From G965229605 sp965229605 (GTDB taxonomy: Bacteria; Pseudomonadota; Alphaproteobacteria; CBDDJK01): 64,000 bases of DNA. The notes under the pieces were generated by a model. The model searched no databases. It worked only from the letters and a program-made list of their open reading frames with translations, and was not told the origin of the DNA. The stretch is from assembly GCA_965229605.1 (NCBI GenBank), contig OZ245892.1, forward strand, positions 1,736,001-1,800,000, written 5' to 3'. The number at the start of each line of letters is the position of its first letter. Within the stretch, counting starts at the first letter, position 1. A program made the position numbers and the translations under genes. Below, piece after piece: positions 7,917-17,370 of this stretch.

Positions 7917-9808
7917 GATCCTGCTCTTCTTTCTGGCTGTTTTTTTTCTGGCGGGTTTTGATGTGGCATATCTGTTTCTGCCAACTCTTGATATGCCAAC
8001 TCTTGATATGCCAACTCTTGATCTGGGGAAGACAAAAAGGCCGAAGGCACCGCAATGGTAATCACGGTGCCTGTGTCAATATTAACCCTAAAATCAAAAC
8101 GCAGGCTAAGGGCACTGGCCAGGATGCGGGCTTTGCGAATATATTGGTCTTCATCAGTGTCATAAATCATGCCGACAGGTGTCGCCATCATGGTGGCGGC
8201 TGATTTGGCTTGCAGACCATATTCAATATAACGAATCAAAAGCGGGGGGGATTCCGCTTCCTCTTCGCCTGATTCCCTACTCTGCAGCTTGCCGCCTTTT
8301 GGTTTTTCCGGATTTTCAAGCTCGGCAATAATATCCACCGCGCCATCGCCAAGACTATAGCTGAGCGACCGGTCAAGCAAAAGACCAACAAGGCTTTTCC
8401 AAAAACTGCTGTTGCTCGTGACCAAAGGCAGGTCATCCGCCACAGCAGTCGTCACATGAATGCCCATTGCATCCAGTCGCTGCTGCCGGTCCTTCAATCC
8501 CCGCTGGATAACCATTTTAAGCGGAAAAACCGTCAGATTGGTCGCCTGATAGCCATCTTCAGAATCAAGAACACTGCGCAATCCCTGCAATTCAACTTTT
8601 AACTCCCCCACTTGGGCCAGGGCCATTTCCATATGCAGGATCGCATGGGCCCGATTGTTTCTTTCATCCATCGTTGTTTCATGGCTCAAGGTGGCATAGC
8701 CATCCAGCCGTTCCAGAATCCGCCGCAGATTGCCCAGCGATTCACGGACCAGCCCGGTATAAGAAGCACTACGCGCCCGGGCCTGATCCCTGTCATTCTG
8801 ATATTCACTGATTCTCCGGGCAATTATCTCGTCATTTCTGCGCGCATAATAGCCAAATATAAACAGAACAAGCCCGATAATGGTCGAGCCCAACCCGCCT
8901 CCCCAAATCAGGTTGGTGCCAAGATTTGATTGAACCCCGCCATCAAAAAAATCGAGAATCCGCCATTGATAATACCAGACCGATCCCGGATGACGCTTTT
9001 CAATAGAAATCTGGCGCGTGTCAAAGGATTGTTCCTGCAAGACAGCCGGAAGCGCGATCACATCATTGAAAAAAGACCCTTCAAGATTATCAATCCGGGT
9101 ATTGTTATATTGAACCTGCATGATCAGTCCGGTTGGAACATCGGAAACGATAAATTCTTTCAAGCGGTTGGACAAATTCAGAACCCCCAGAAAAATCCCC
9201 GGGACTTCAATATGTTCGACATAGCGGGCAAGCATAACATAGGCCTCTCCCTCCGCGCTGAAAAATATCGAACTCAACAGCGTCACATCAGGCCGCAACT
9301 GGGCTTGAAACAGCAAAGGGAAATAGTTTGACCGGCGCAATGTTTCTTTCATCCGCTCCAGCTCTTCCAGATCTTCTGCGGACTCATAGCCAATGACAAC
9401 CCGCTCAAAGTCGGACTGGCTTTCTTCCCCGCTATCTATCCGGCCCTCCCCAAGCGCGAAAAGAGAGCGCGGAGTCATCCAGAAAAGATAGTCAAGCTGG
9501 TAAAAATCCGTTGAATTTTTAATATTTTCAAAAACATAGCGAATATCCGCAAGCCGGGTCACATTATGCAACATATCCATATTATGTCGGCTTTGGTGGA
9601 GAATATCATCCGCGCTATGGCTTAGATTCTGAATGACAGTCAGGGCATCTGCCCGCCAGGTCTCCTCCAGAAGCTTTTGATGTTGAATGCCGGAGGTTGC
9701 AAAGAAAGCAATGCCTATCAGACCAACAATCGGGCCGGTCAGCTGATGCTGAACCGCAAAGAGCAGCTTTGGCCCAAATTTTCCAACCCATGAAGAACGC
9801 ACTGCCAT
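7913..9808 (-). CDS. Membrane sensor-like protein with degenerate histidine-kinase core
   Basis: About 631 residues. A first membrane segment lies near residues 18-40 and a second near 300-322 (IIGLVLFIFGYYARR). Between them is a ~260-residue periplasmic region that could be a sensory domain. The cytoplasmic part starts with a charged, probably helical stretch, then LSHETTMDERNN, which could be a relic H-box. Next comes a region resembling a kinase ATP-binding domain: GLLLDRSLSYSLGDGAVDI in the N-box position, and a C-terminal beta-rich TVITIAVPSAFL. The normal N-box asparagine and glycine boxes are not evident, so kinase activity is doubtful. The start could be GTG 9811 or ATG 9808; I prefer ATG. 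The C-terminus carries a repeated ELAYQ encoded by a 15-bp tandem repeat. It is coupled to pyrE by a 4-base overlap. No response regulator is adjacent. Confidence 0.72.
   Translation of the reverse strand: MAVRSSWVGKFGPKLLFAVQHQLTGPIVGLIGIAFFATSGIQHQKLLEETWRADALTVIQNLSHSADDILHQSRHNMDMLHNVTRLADIRYVFENIKNSTDFYQLDYLFWMTPRSLFALGEGRIDSGEESQSDFERVVIGYESAEDLEELERMKETLRRSNYFPLLFQAQLRPDVTLLSSIFFSAEGEAYVMLARYVEHIEVPGIFLGVLNLSNRLKEFIVSDVPTGLIMQVQYNNTRIDNLEGSFFNDVIALPAVLQEQSFDTRQISIEKRHPGSVWYYQWRILDFFDGGVQSNLGTNLIWGGGLGSTIIGLVLFIFGYYARRNDEIIARRISEYQNDRDQARARSASYTGLVRESLGNLRRILERLDGYATLSHETTMDERNNRAHAILHMEMALAQVGELKVELQGLRSVLDSEDGYQATNLTVFPLKMVIQRGLKDRQQRLDAMGIHVTTAVADDLPLVTSNSSFWKSLVGLLLDRSLSYSLGDGAVDIIAELENPEKPKGGKLQSRESGEEEAESPPLLIRYIEYGLQAKSAATMMATPVGMIYDTDEDQYIRKARILASALSLRFDFRVNIDTGTVITIAVPSAFLSSPDQELAYQELAYQELAETDMPHQNPPEKKQPERRAGS
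7981..8025 (-). repeat. 15-bp tandem triplication at the 3' end of the sensor-like gene
   Basis: Three head-to-tail copies of ccaactcttgatatg on the plus strand (the last with one change) encode the repeated ELAYQ at the C-terminus of the sensor-like protein, just ahead of pyrE. Confidence 0.93.
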
Positions 9809-9840
9809 CACCGCAAAGGACTCACACAGACAGCTGCAAA

Positions 9841-11796
9841 TCAGTTCACATCAGACATTGTCGGCCTGCCGATCAGGATATGATAATATCCTTCTTGTTT
9901 GGAAAGCGGCATCAGCTTGGCATAGACATAGGTGGGGAAACGTCCCCGGTCATCCGGCCAATAGCTGAAATAGGCGGCGCGCTCGGAATCTTCGCGCAGG
10001 GCTGCAAAGAAATCTATGCCTTCGGTATTGCGCCTTGTATCGTAGCCAATATGTTCTTGCGGCAACAAGGTCTTGATTTGGGCAACAATTTCTTCAAATC
10101 GCTGCTGGGCCCGGTCTTCGCCGCGAATAGGCTGACCGTAAATATGAATTCCCACAAGTTCCTGATTATTCATCTGGTCAAATTGGGCCGCAATCGCCGA
10201 GACATCAGGCAACCAGCCCTTGTGATCAAGTTTGCAAACAACGGTCGCATCGTCTGGCTGCTGGCAGTTTTCAAGAAGATGGCGCATATCCGGCAAGGTG
10301 TCCTCCCAGCTGAGGCCAAGCATCAACTGCCGGTAAGCAGAGAGTGGAATAAGCGGCGGCGGCGTGGAGGGTTCAAGCAGGGCTGTTGTCAGCTGTGGAG
10401 CTTCCGGCTTTTCTGGTTCTTCTGGCTGTCTATCAGTGGGCTGTCTGGCAGGCCTATCTGGCTCTTTGACCGCCGCTTGTTCTTCTTGCTGTTCTTCTTG
10501 CTGGCGCACATCCGGCAAAGCAGGTGGCGATTCTGCCTGCGCAACCTCATCGACCGGGGTCATATCGGGACTCATATCCTGCGACATATCAGGAGACGGC
10601 ATTTCCACCTCCATATCCCCGTTCATTTCGTTACTGCTCATATCGCCCGGCGCCGGGGCTGGATCCTCGCTGTTCCGCGCCATACCTGCATTATCCATAT
10701 TATCTGTATTTCCGGCCAACTGCGGGGCAGGCTGCATGGCATCAAGCTCTTCAGGCGTGATTTCACTTGGAACCGGTAAAACAGGTGCCTCTTGCTCAGG
10801 ATTATTCGCTTCAGGAGAAAGACCGGAATCCGGCTGCCCCATACTGTCATCGATAGACAGTTCCCCTTGCTCTGCAGGCATTGCCGGATCGCCCATATCA
10901 CCAACGTCTATGGGTTCAAGAGGCTGCAGCGGATCATCTCCCGTTATATTATTTGTATCTGGCACAGGTGCCGGGTCTGGGGCCGGGTCTGGCATTTCTG
11001 CCTCGTCACTTTGATCAGCCGGGGCCAGCCCGGCAATCTGCTGCAGCTGCCCCAGCAAGGGCCAGTCATCAACCGGCACCATCCATAAAAAGACACCAAG
11101 CCCGCCAACCAGCACAAGCATTGAGGCAAAAAAGACGGCGACTCGCCGCAGGACCCATGATTTTGCGCTTCCGCCCTCATCATCAAAATCGGAGTCCGAT
11201 CCAAGCCGCTCAAGAGCCAGCATGGCAGATTCGCTCAGTTCATCATCACTCTTGTCAAAAGAAGGCGCACCCAACATGGCCTGTGCCGCATCTGAAAAGC
11301 CATTTTGGTCGCCTGGAAGCTGAAAATCCACCCCGCCCGTTGCGGGAGGACTTGGCGTATGCGGCATTGCTTGCGGCATTGCAGGGGGGGAAACCGGATC
11401 AGGGGCTGGTGCTGCTGCTGTCAGAACTGGCACTGCCTGGGCCGGTTGTGGCGAAGGCGCACCCCCGGCACCCCCAGCCCCAGAATTAGCCCCCCCCATC
11501 CCGCCAACAAGAAGCTGGGAGGCTGCATCATCCAGATAAACCAGCTCACCGGGCGAAAAACTCACCAGCAGGCGAAAGGAACTCTCGCCATTGGGCAGCA
11601 AACGGGCCTCGGTCAGCCGCAATTCTTCAAATGTGCCCTCGTTGTAATAGGCCTGCAGATTGACCAGAGCCTGAGCAGGCTCGTCATATTCGGAATGATT
11701 TGACCAGACCCCGCCCTGCAAGACCTGAATCCAGTAGCGGCGATTATCAGGCATACCCGTATGGCTGGCTGAAGAAGGTCCCATTGATTGAATCAT
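9841..11796 (-). CDS. Unknown single-span membrane protein with acidic Pro/Met-rich linker
   Basis: I do not recognise this 651-residue protein. The first ~90 residues look like a small folded domain (YWIQVLQGGVW..., FRLLVSFSPGELVYLDD). A Gly/Ala/Pro-rich stretch follows, then an acidic segment, then one hydrophobic segment near residues 217-240 (VAVFFASMLVLVGGLGVFLW). After that comes a long low-complexity region rich in Asp, Glu, Pro and Met (residues ~250-460). The final ~160 residues form a second folded-looking domain with two cysteines (LENCQQ..., VVCKLDHKGW) and many aromatics. The layout suggests a cytoplasmic N-terminal domain tethered to a periplasmic C-terminal domain. It lies 32 bases upstream of the sensor-like gene on the same strand, so the two may form an operon with pyrE. 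Confidence 0.7.
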   Translation of the reverse strand: MIQSMGPSSASHTGMPDNRRYWIQVLQGGVWSNHSEYDEPAQALVNLQAYYNEGTFEELRLTEARLLPNGESSFRLLVSFSPGELVYLDDAASQLLVGGMGGANSGAGGAGGAPSPQPAQAVPVLTAAAPAPDPVSPPAMPQAMPHTPSPPATGGVDFQLPGDQNGFSDAAQAMLGAPSFDKSDDELSESAMLALERLGSDSDFDDEGGSAKSWVLRRVAVFFASMLVLVGGLGVFLWMVPVDDWPLLGQLQQIAGLAPADQSDEAEMPDPAPDPAPVPDTNNITGDDPLQPLEPIDVGDMGDPAMPAEQGELSIDDSMGQPDSGLSPEANNPEQEAPVLPVPSEITPEELDAMQPAPQLAGNTDNMDNAGMARNSEDPAPAPGDMSSNEMNGDMEVEMPSPDMSQDMSPDMTPVDEVAQAESPPALPDVRQQEEQQEEQAAVKEPDRPARQPTDRQPEEPEKPEAPQLTTALLEPSTPPPLIPLSAYRQLMLGLSWEDTLPDMRHLLENCQQPDDATVVCKLDHKGWLPDVSAIAAQFDQMNNQELVGIHIYGQPIRGEDRAQQRFEEIVAQIKTLLPQEHIGYDTRRNTEGIDFFAALREDSERAAYFSYWPDDRGRFPTYVYAKLMPLSKQEGYYHILIGRPTMSDVN

Positions 11797-11924
11797 ATAT
11801 GTTAAAACTGTCTATTGAGCCTGCTTTTCATACTTAACAATAGCCGTTGCGTGCGTCTAGCGAATTTCTGCGGGTCAAACCCGCTTGAAAATAATTCTGG
11901 TCCCCAGAAATCAGTCGCTTTATA

Positions 11925-12329
11925 TCAATTGCTTTCTCGGCAACGTTCAATCGCAACCCCCGCACGCGAACCAGCACCACACGGGTCATCTTCAAAAGCA
12001 CCCGGCTTGTCAACGCGCACATTAACCCGGTCAACCGCAGGTTGTTGCAAGCAAATGCCTCCAATCCGCCAGGCCAAGGTCTCTAAAAGGTCAATATGAC
12101 CGGATTCGCTTAAGTCCTTTATAGCATGCCGGATTTTGTCGTAACAGACAACATTTTCATATTTATCCTGCTCCCAATCGCCAGCCAGCTGCGCCTCCAG
12201 CTCAATCGAGACCACCAGCTTTTGCCGCTGTGTCCGCTCATGGCTATAGACTCCGACAGACCAGTCAAATTCAAGCTGGTCAATGTAAATCCGGTAGCCT
12301 TGGCCCAAAGATGATTTCAAATCTGCCAT
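11925..12329 (-). CDS. folB: Dihydroneopterin aldolase
   Basis: Converts 7,8-dihydroneopterin to 6-hydroxymethyl-dihydropterin and glycolaldehyde in folate synthesis. The 134-residue protein has the family opening IYIDQLEFDWSVGVYSHER with the conserved glutamate, the substrate-binding tyrosine in VVCYDKIRHAI, the LLETLAWRI helix and the C-terminal VNVRVDKPGAF segment. The start overlaps the stop of the upstream DUF971 gene by one base (TAATG), so it is probably the last gene of the secD-secF-DUF971-folB run. No other folate genes are in view. Confidence 0.9.
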   Translation of the reverse strand: MADLKSSLGQGYRIYIDQLEFDWSVGVYSHERTQRQKLVVSIELEAQLAGDWEQDKYENVVCYDKIRHAIKDLSESGHIDLLETLAWRIGGICLQQPAVDRVNVRVDKPGAFEDDPCGAGSRAGVAIERCRESN

Positions 12330-12715
12330 TAAACAGGATCGCGGCTTTTCCCGGCAGCTTGAAGCTCATCCAGATAGGATTGCCAGCGTGTCTGATAGTC
12401 CTGACCAAGCTGATACAGATAATCCCAGCTGTAAATGCCTGTGTCATGCAGATCATCAAAAATAATCCGCAAGGCATAGTTCCCGACTTCTTCAAGCTCC
12501 ATAATTCCGACATTGCGCCGTCCAAAAATCAGTTTGCGTTCGGACGGGCTATGGCCCTGAACCTCGGCAGATGGACTGAAGACCCGAAGATATTCGGCCG
12601 GATAGGAAAAATGCGCCTGGTCAGAAAAAATAATATCCAGCGTTTTTTCTGCACGCTTCAAGTGAATATCCTGCGCCTGAATTTTCGGGATAAAACGGTT
12701 GGGGTCTGTTGTCAT
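12329..12715 (-). CDS. DUF971 (gamma-butyrobetaine hydroxylase-like N-terminal domain) protein
   Basis: A 128-residue cytoplasmic protein. Features typical of the family are the conserved core with FSYPAEYLRVFSPSAEV, the segment VGIMELEEVGNYALRIIFDD and then HDTGIYSWDYLYQLG. The domain is found alone in many proteobacteria or fused to 2-oxoglutarate dioxygenases or Mrp; its stand-alone role is not firmly established. It overlaps secF by four bases and folB by one base, so co-translation is expected. Confidence 0.85.
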   Translation of the reverse strand: MTTDPNRFIPKIQAQDIHLKRAEKTLDIIFSDQAHFSYPAEYLRVFSPSAEVQGHSPSERKLIFGRRNVGIMELEEVGNYALRIIFDDLHDTGIYSWDYLYQLGQDYQTRWQSYLDELQAAGKSRDPV

Positions 12716-13677
12716 TCATCCGCCTTATTTTTTTCTTCTGTTTTTTCGCCTGTTTTTAACGCGGAAAACCGCCCCTCTTCCTCACTGCTGCGGCGCGGGC
12801 GGATAAGGGTCAAAACCGGCACCGCCACGAAAATAGAAGACCAGGTGCCAATAAAGACTCCAAACATCAAGGCCAGCACAAAGCCACGGATGACTTCACC
12901 GCCAAAAACCGCCAGCGTGATCAGGGCCAGTTCAGTGGTCAGGCTGGTCAGCAAGGTGCGTTTTAAGGTATCGTTGAGTGACCGGTTTAACAGGTCGATT
13001 AAAGGCAGTTTTTTGAATTTTCGGATATTTTCGCGCACCCGATCAAAAATCACCACCGTGTCATTTATGGAATAGCCGGCAATGGTTAACAGAGCCGCGA
13101 CACTGGCGAGGTTAAATTCAAGCCCGGTCAGCGCAAAAAACCCGATTGTGATCAATAAATCATGGATAAGGGCAAGGGCAGAGGCAATGCCAAACTGCCA
13201 TTCAAAGCGGAACCAGATATAAATCATCACGGCAAGCAAGGCACTGATGGTGGCAAAAAAGGCGGCTTCGCGCAGTTCACTGCCGATGGTCGGGCCAACA
13301 AATTCAGTGCGTCGATATTCAACAACCAGATCGCCAATGGCTTGACGAATAGTCTCCAGCACTTCCAGCTGTGCGGCTTCATCGCCGTCCTGGCGTTGGG
13401 CGCGAATAAGCAAGTCATCCGGGGCCCCAAATTCCTGCAACCCGACCTCGCCCAGATCAAGATCGCCCAGACGATCCCGAAATTCATCAATCTGCGCGCC
13501 GTTGGTCTTGACCTCGATCAACGTCCCGCCAAGAAAATCAATACCGAAATTAAGGCCACTGGTTGCAACCAGGGCAAGCGCACCAATCACCATGGCCAGC
13601 GACAGGCTGCCAGCAATTTTCCGCCATTTCATAAAGGGGATTTTTGTCTGATCGGGCAGGAAGGAGAAAAGACTCAT
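12712..13677 (-). CDS. secF: Sec translocon accessory subunit SecF
   Basis: Inner-membrane partner of SecD that uses the proton motive force to complete protein export. The 321-residue length is normal. The N-terminal membrane segment is followed by the GLNFGIDFLGGTLIEV motif, a periplasmic P4 domain, and a C-terminal set of five hydrophobic segments including the SINDTVVIFDRVRENIR motif. It lies 25 bases downstream of secD and overlaps the DUF971 gene by four bases. Confidence 0.97.
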   Translation of the reverse strand: MSLFSFLPDQTKIPFMKWRKIAGSLSLAMVIGALALVATSGLNFGIDFLGGTLIEVKTNGAQIDEFRDRLGDLDLGEVGLQEFGAPDDLLIRAQRQDGDEAAQLEVLETIRQAIGDLVVEYRRTEFVGPTIGSELREAAFFATISALLAVMIYIWFRFEWQFGIASALALIHDLLITIGFFALTGLEFNLASVAALLTIAGYSINDTVVIFDRVRENIRKFKKLPLIDLLNRSLNDTLKRTLLTSLTTELALITLAVFGGEVIRGFVLALMFGVFIGTWSSIFVAVPVLTLIRPRRSSEEEGRFSALKTGEKTEEKNKADE

Positions 13678-13702
13678 AATCGTGTCTATTTATTAGCGCG
13701 GG

Positions 13703-15283
13703 TTAAAGATTCAAGATTTTGGGGCGGGCCCGCCAGAGCCAGGACACGACAAACATGCGGGTGATCATGATGGCGGTGAACATGGAGGTCAAAATCCCGA
13801 TGGATAAAGTGACGGCAAAGCCCTTGATCGGGCCGCTGCCAAAGGCAAAAAGCAGGATGGCAGCAATCAGCGTGGTGAGATTGGAGTCAATGATAGTTGT
13901 AAAAGCCCGGCGATAGCCCGCATCAACGGCCCCGGATACGTTGCGACCCGCGCGCAGTTCTTCACGAATTCGTTCAAAGATCAGAACATTTGCATCAACA
14001 GCCATGCCAATGGTCAGGATCAGACCGGCGATACCGGGCAGGGTCAGGGTGATACGAAAAGCTGTGATCAGAGCCAGAAGGATGGCCAAATTAAGCAATA
14101 AAGCCCCGGCGGCATAAACGCCAAACCGGCGATAGGTCAGGGCCATGAACAGGGCAACAAAGACGATGGCCAGCCCTGATGCCAGCCGCCCGGATTCGAC
14201 CGAGTCCTGGCCAAGGCCGGGCCCGACCGAGCGTTCTTCAATATATTGCAGCGGGGCTGGCAAGGCCCCCGCCCGCAAAAGAATAGCCAGAGTTTCTGCG
14301 CTTTGAACCGTGAAATTGCCAGATATGATGCCGGAGCCCCCCAAGATAGGCTCGTTAATCACCGGCGCACTGACCACCGTGTCATCAAGAACAATCGCCA
14401 GCCGTTCGCCGACATTGGCCCCGGTGGCTTCGCCAAACAGCCGGGCCCCGGTCGTATCAAAGGTGAAGCTGACAACCGCCCGCCCGTCCTGAAAGGTGCT
14501 TTGCGCATTTTCAAGCGATTCCCCGCCAACAATTGGTCGCCGCCCCATGACCAGTATTTCCTGCGCCTGATCCGGGTTTTCATCATCATAAAGGACAAGC
14601 TTTCCGGGGCGCACCGGCAGGCTCGGGCTTGGCGCAAGCGATTCTTCAACCAGATGAAAGGTCAGCCGGGCGGTCGCATTCAACAGAGCTTTTAAGGCGC
14701 CGGTGTCTGAAATACCCGGGGCCTGAACCAGAATACGGTTGCTGCCCTGCCGCTGGATTAAAGGTTCGGTGGTGCCAAATTCATCAACCCGGCGGCGAAT
14801 GACTTCAATCGATTGTTCAAGCGCACGATCAAGAATCTCCAGCCGTGCTTCTTCTGAAAAACCTGTGCGCACCGATGGCGGCGACAGACTGGTTTCGGTC
14901 ACCAAAGCCGGATCAAGCGTGCGGATGATCTGCTGCACCTGTTCAAGGGTGGCAGAGGAATCTTCGGCCTCGGCAAGCTGAAAGCGCAGTTCCTCTCCAT
15001 TATTATTGAACGAATGCGCCCGGATTCTGGCAGCACGCAGGTCACGCCGGATATTGTCCTCAAGCCCGTCCAGCCGCTCTTCAACCACCGCGCTGGAATC
15101 GACTTCCAGCAAAAGATGCGCCCCGCCTTTAAGGTCAAGGCCCAAGGTCACCCGTGCACCAGGCAGCCAGGAGGTCTGATCAGAAAGCAGGCCAGCGGGC
15201 AGAAAATTGCCGCCGGTGACCAAAAGCCCCCATAGCGCAACCACGCCCACCAGAAGTTTTTTCCACAAGGGGAAACTTAGCAT
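13703..15283 (-). CDS. secD: Sec translocon accessory subunit SecD
   Basis: Inner-membrane SecDF component that pulls exported proteins into the periplasm. The 526-residue protein has an N-terminal membrane anchor, the GLDLKGGAHLLLEVDS motif (residues ~50-65), a periplasmic P1 domain, and the C-terminal membrane domain with LTIGMAVDANVLIFERIREE. The first gene of the sec run; yajC lies 117 bases upstream on the same strand. Confidence 0.97.
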   Translation of the reverse strand: MLSFPLWKKLLVGVVALWGLLVTGGNFLPAGLLSDQTSWLPGARVTLGLDLKGGAHLLLEVDSSAVVEERLDGLEDNIRRDLRAARIRAHSFNNNGEELRFQLAEAEDSSATLEQVQQIIRTLDPALVTETSLSPPSVRTGFSEEARLEILDRALEQSIEVIRRRVDEFGTTEPLIQRQGSNRILVQAPGISDTGALKALLNATARLTFHLVEESLAPSPSLPVRPGKLVLYDDENPDQAQEILVMGRRPIVGGESLENAQSTFQDGRAVVSFTFDTTGARLFGEATGANVGERLAIVLDDTVVSAPVINEPILGGSGIISGNFTVQSAETLAILLRAGALPAPLQYIEERSVGPGLGQDSVESGRLASGLAIVFVALFMALTYRRFGVYAAGALLLNLAILLALITAFRITLTLPGIAGLILTIGMAVDANVLIFERIREELRAGRNVSGAVDAGYRRAFTTIIDSNLTTLIAAILLFAFGSGPIKGFAVTLSIGILTSMFTAIMITRMFVVSWLWRARPKILNL

Positions 15284-15400
15284 AATCGCGCCGCCAGTCA
15301 GAAGCCAGAATTCAGGGAAATAAAAGAAACAGCTGCTTTACGGGTTTAGAGTCAGGACCCATAAGGGCGCAGCAAAAATGCCTTGCCCCTTTAAATCGGT

Positions 15401-15850
15401 TTAATCTTTGCCCCCGGCATCGCCACCGCTTTCAGCTCCATCATCGGCTTTTGTTTCAGCGGCTTTTTTCTTTGCTGGCGCACGGCGACGTTTTGGCGCT
15501 GCTCCTGAAGATTTAGAAGAGGCTGAATTTTTAGAAGAAGCTGGTTCGGGCTTGGACATCACATCCATCAAGGTTGCTTTCAGCACCCGCACCGTCATAT
15601 CACCGCCAAGATCAACATCAAGGTCGCCATCATCATAGACTTTGACGACTTTGCCATAGATGCCTCCACCAAGCAGAACCTGGTCTCCACGGCGCACGGC
15701 ATCCAGTTTCTGGCGATGCTGCTTCTGCTTTTTCTGCTGTGGTCGAATTAACAGGAAATAAAAAATCACAAAGATCAGAATGATCGGCAAAAAGGCACTG
15801 ATCATATCACCGCCACCGGCGGCCTGGGCATAGGCTGGTTCAATCAGCAT
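15401..15850 (-). CDS. yajC: Preprotein translocase subunit YajC
   Basis: Small single-span partner of SecDF. The first ~45 residues give a signal/anchor with the membrane segment FLPIILIFVIFYFLLIRPQQ and then the conserved KKQKQHRQKLDAVRRGDQV region. The 149-residue length exceeds the usual ~110 because of a C-terminal tail rich in Lys, Ala, Ser and Asp (RRRAPAKKKAAETKADDG). Location directly before secD is the usual order. Confidence 0.95.
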   Translation of the reverse strand: MLIEPAYAQAAGGGDMISAFLPIILIFVIFYFLLIRPQQKKQKQHRQKLDAVRRGDQVLLGGGIYGKVVKVYDDGDLDVDLGGDMTVRVLKATLMDVMSKPEPASSKNSASSKSSGAAPKRRRAPAKKKAAETKADDGAESGGDAGGKD

Positions 15851-15972
15851 CGGCTTGTCCTTTTGTATAAAATCCGTTTAGTGTCATATCGCTGCCAACA
15901 GGTCTGGCTTGGTATAAACAGCCTGAAGGCAAAGTCTTTTACCTATCCCGAGGCAGAATAGCAAACCCCCGA

Positions 15973-17370
15973 TTATTCATTAGCGGCCCGCCATTCGCGA
16001 AAGCGCATCCATATATTGGCCCCCCATGTTGCGAAAGGCTGTGGCGGCAATTTTTTAGGCAGGGCTTCTTTGGCAAAATATTTTGTGATGTCGCTTTCCT
16101 GCCCCAGGGCCAGTTCGGCGGCACCCATACCGGTTAAGGTGCCACGGGTTGTGCCAAGTCCGTTTTGGACGCACGCCGCGAAGACACCCTGGTCAATTTC
16201 GCCCATTACCGAGACATCATTGAGGCTGAGGCATAAATGGCCGGACCAGCAATAGTCCCATTTGACTTCTTTTAATTGAGGGAAGCGCTGGGCAAATTTC
16301 TGCTGATGAACTGCTGCGGCCCGCTGCATATCGCGCTTTGAGGGGACAAGGCCCGGGCGCATAACGGCACAGGTGCGGGTGATCACCCGCTCCCCGCCCA
16401 GGGGGGCATCAATCCGGCGGATTGTGCTACCCAGAGGATCAGAGGGCGTGATCCCCCAGCGCGGCTGACCGCCAAGGCGTTTTTGCATGTCTTTATCCAG
16501 GTCCTGCGTCATCGAGGCAAAAAGGAAAATATGCATCAGGCGTTTTGCGGCCAGACCAAAACTTTCCAGATGGCCGTTGGTTGCCAGAATAATCTGACCG
16601 GTTTTGACTGTGGCCTTTTTTGTCTGAACAATCCAGCCAGACCCGTCACGGGTAAATCCATGAACCGGCGAATTTTCGTAAATCGCGATTGGCTTGCGGT
16701 TGCCTTCTGATAATTCAGTTTTAAGCCCATTTGCCAATCCACGGATATAGCCAGCTGGCTGCAAAACAACGGTTCCCGGTGTATAGAGGCCTGAAAGATA
16801 ATGACGGCTGCCGGTTAATTCATACATATCCTGCTGATCAAGCAGCCGGGAGGATTCGCCCAGACCCTCCAGATGGCGGGCATAACTGAGATTATGTTCA
16901 TGGGCGCGGGTACTTGCTGCCCCGTTGACCTTGCCGACTTCATCAAAATAATTTTGATCAATTTTATAAGATTGAACGGCGGAGCGGCCAAACCCGATGG
17001 CCTGCCGGTTGAGGGCGATTAAGTCCTTATCGGCCGCCGCACTTGCGCCTGAATAATCATCGGACTGAAGATTATGTGGCAAATCAACCATAAAGCCGGA
17101 ATTGCGCCCCGATGCCCCTTCGGCAATGCGGGCGGCTTCCAACACAATCACTTTAAGACGCGGATCAATCTGCCGCAGACGATGCGCCGCAGATAATCCG
17201 GCAAACCCGCCACCGATAATCACCAGATCGGCACTTGTGTCCTGCTCCAGAATAACCGGGGCCGGTTGCGGACCCAGAATATCACTCCAGGCGGCAGGGC
17301 CGACAAATTGTGGCAGTTTACCTGCCGGGTAAGATTCTTTTCGCTTCAATAGCCCTCTATAATCGGCCAT
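15973..17370 (-). CDS. FAD-dependent amine/amino acid oxidoreductase (DAO family, PuuB-like)
   Basis: A 465-residue flavoprotein. The dinucleotide-binding motif is DLVIIGGGFAGLSAAHRL (residues ~50-67), followed by VLEAARIAEGASGRNSGF, typical of the gamma-glutamylputrescine oxidase/sarcosine oxidase-like branch. Substrate is probably a secondary amine or N-substituted amino acid; it cannot be fixed from sequence. I place the start at MADYRG (17370) because its ATG overlaps the TAA of the upstream dehydrogenase as TAATG; an in-frame start 33 bases upstream would overlap the other gene further. It forms a two-gene operon with the DMGDH-like gene. Confidence 0.85.
   Translation of the reverse strand: MADYRGLLKRKESYPAGKLPQFVGPAAWSDILGPQPAPVILEQDTSADLVIIGGGFAGLSAAHRLRQIDPRLKVIVLEAARIAEGASGRNSGFMVDLPHNLQSDDYSGASAAADKDLIALNRQAIGFGRSAVQSYKIDQNYFDEVGKVNGAASTRAHEHNLSYARHLEGLGESSRLLDQQDMYELTGSRHYLSGLYTPGTVVLQPAGYIRGLANGLKTELSEGNRKPIAIYENSPVHGFTRDGSGWIVQTKKATVKTGQIILATNGHLESFGLAAKRLMHIFLFASMTQDLDKDMQKRLGGQPRWGITPSDPLGSTIRRIDAPLGGERVITRTCAVMRPGLVPSKRDMQRAAAVHQQKFAQRFPQLKEVKWDYCWSGHLCLSLNDVSVMGEIDQGVFAACVQNGLGTTRGTLTGMGAAELALGQESDITKYFAKEALPKKLPPQPFATWGANIWMRFREWRAANE

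Noticed and set aside
11865..11890. Hairpin GCGGGT-loop-ACCCGC downstream of folB as a terminator
   Set aside because: The stem has only six pairs and is not followed by a T run on either strand.
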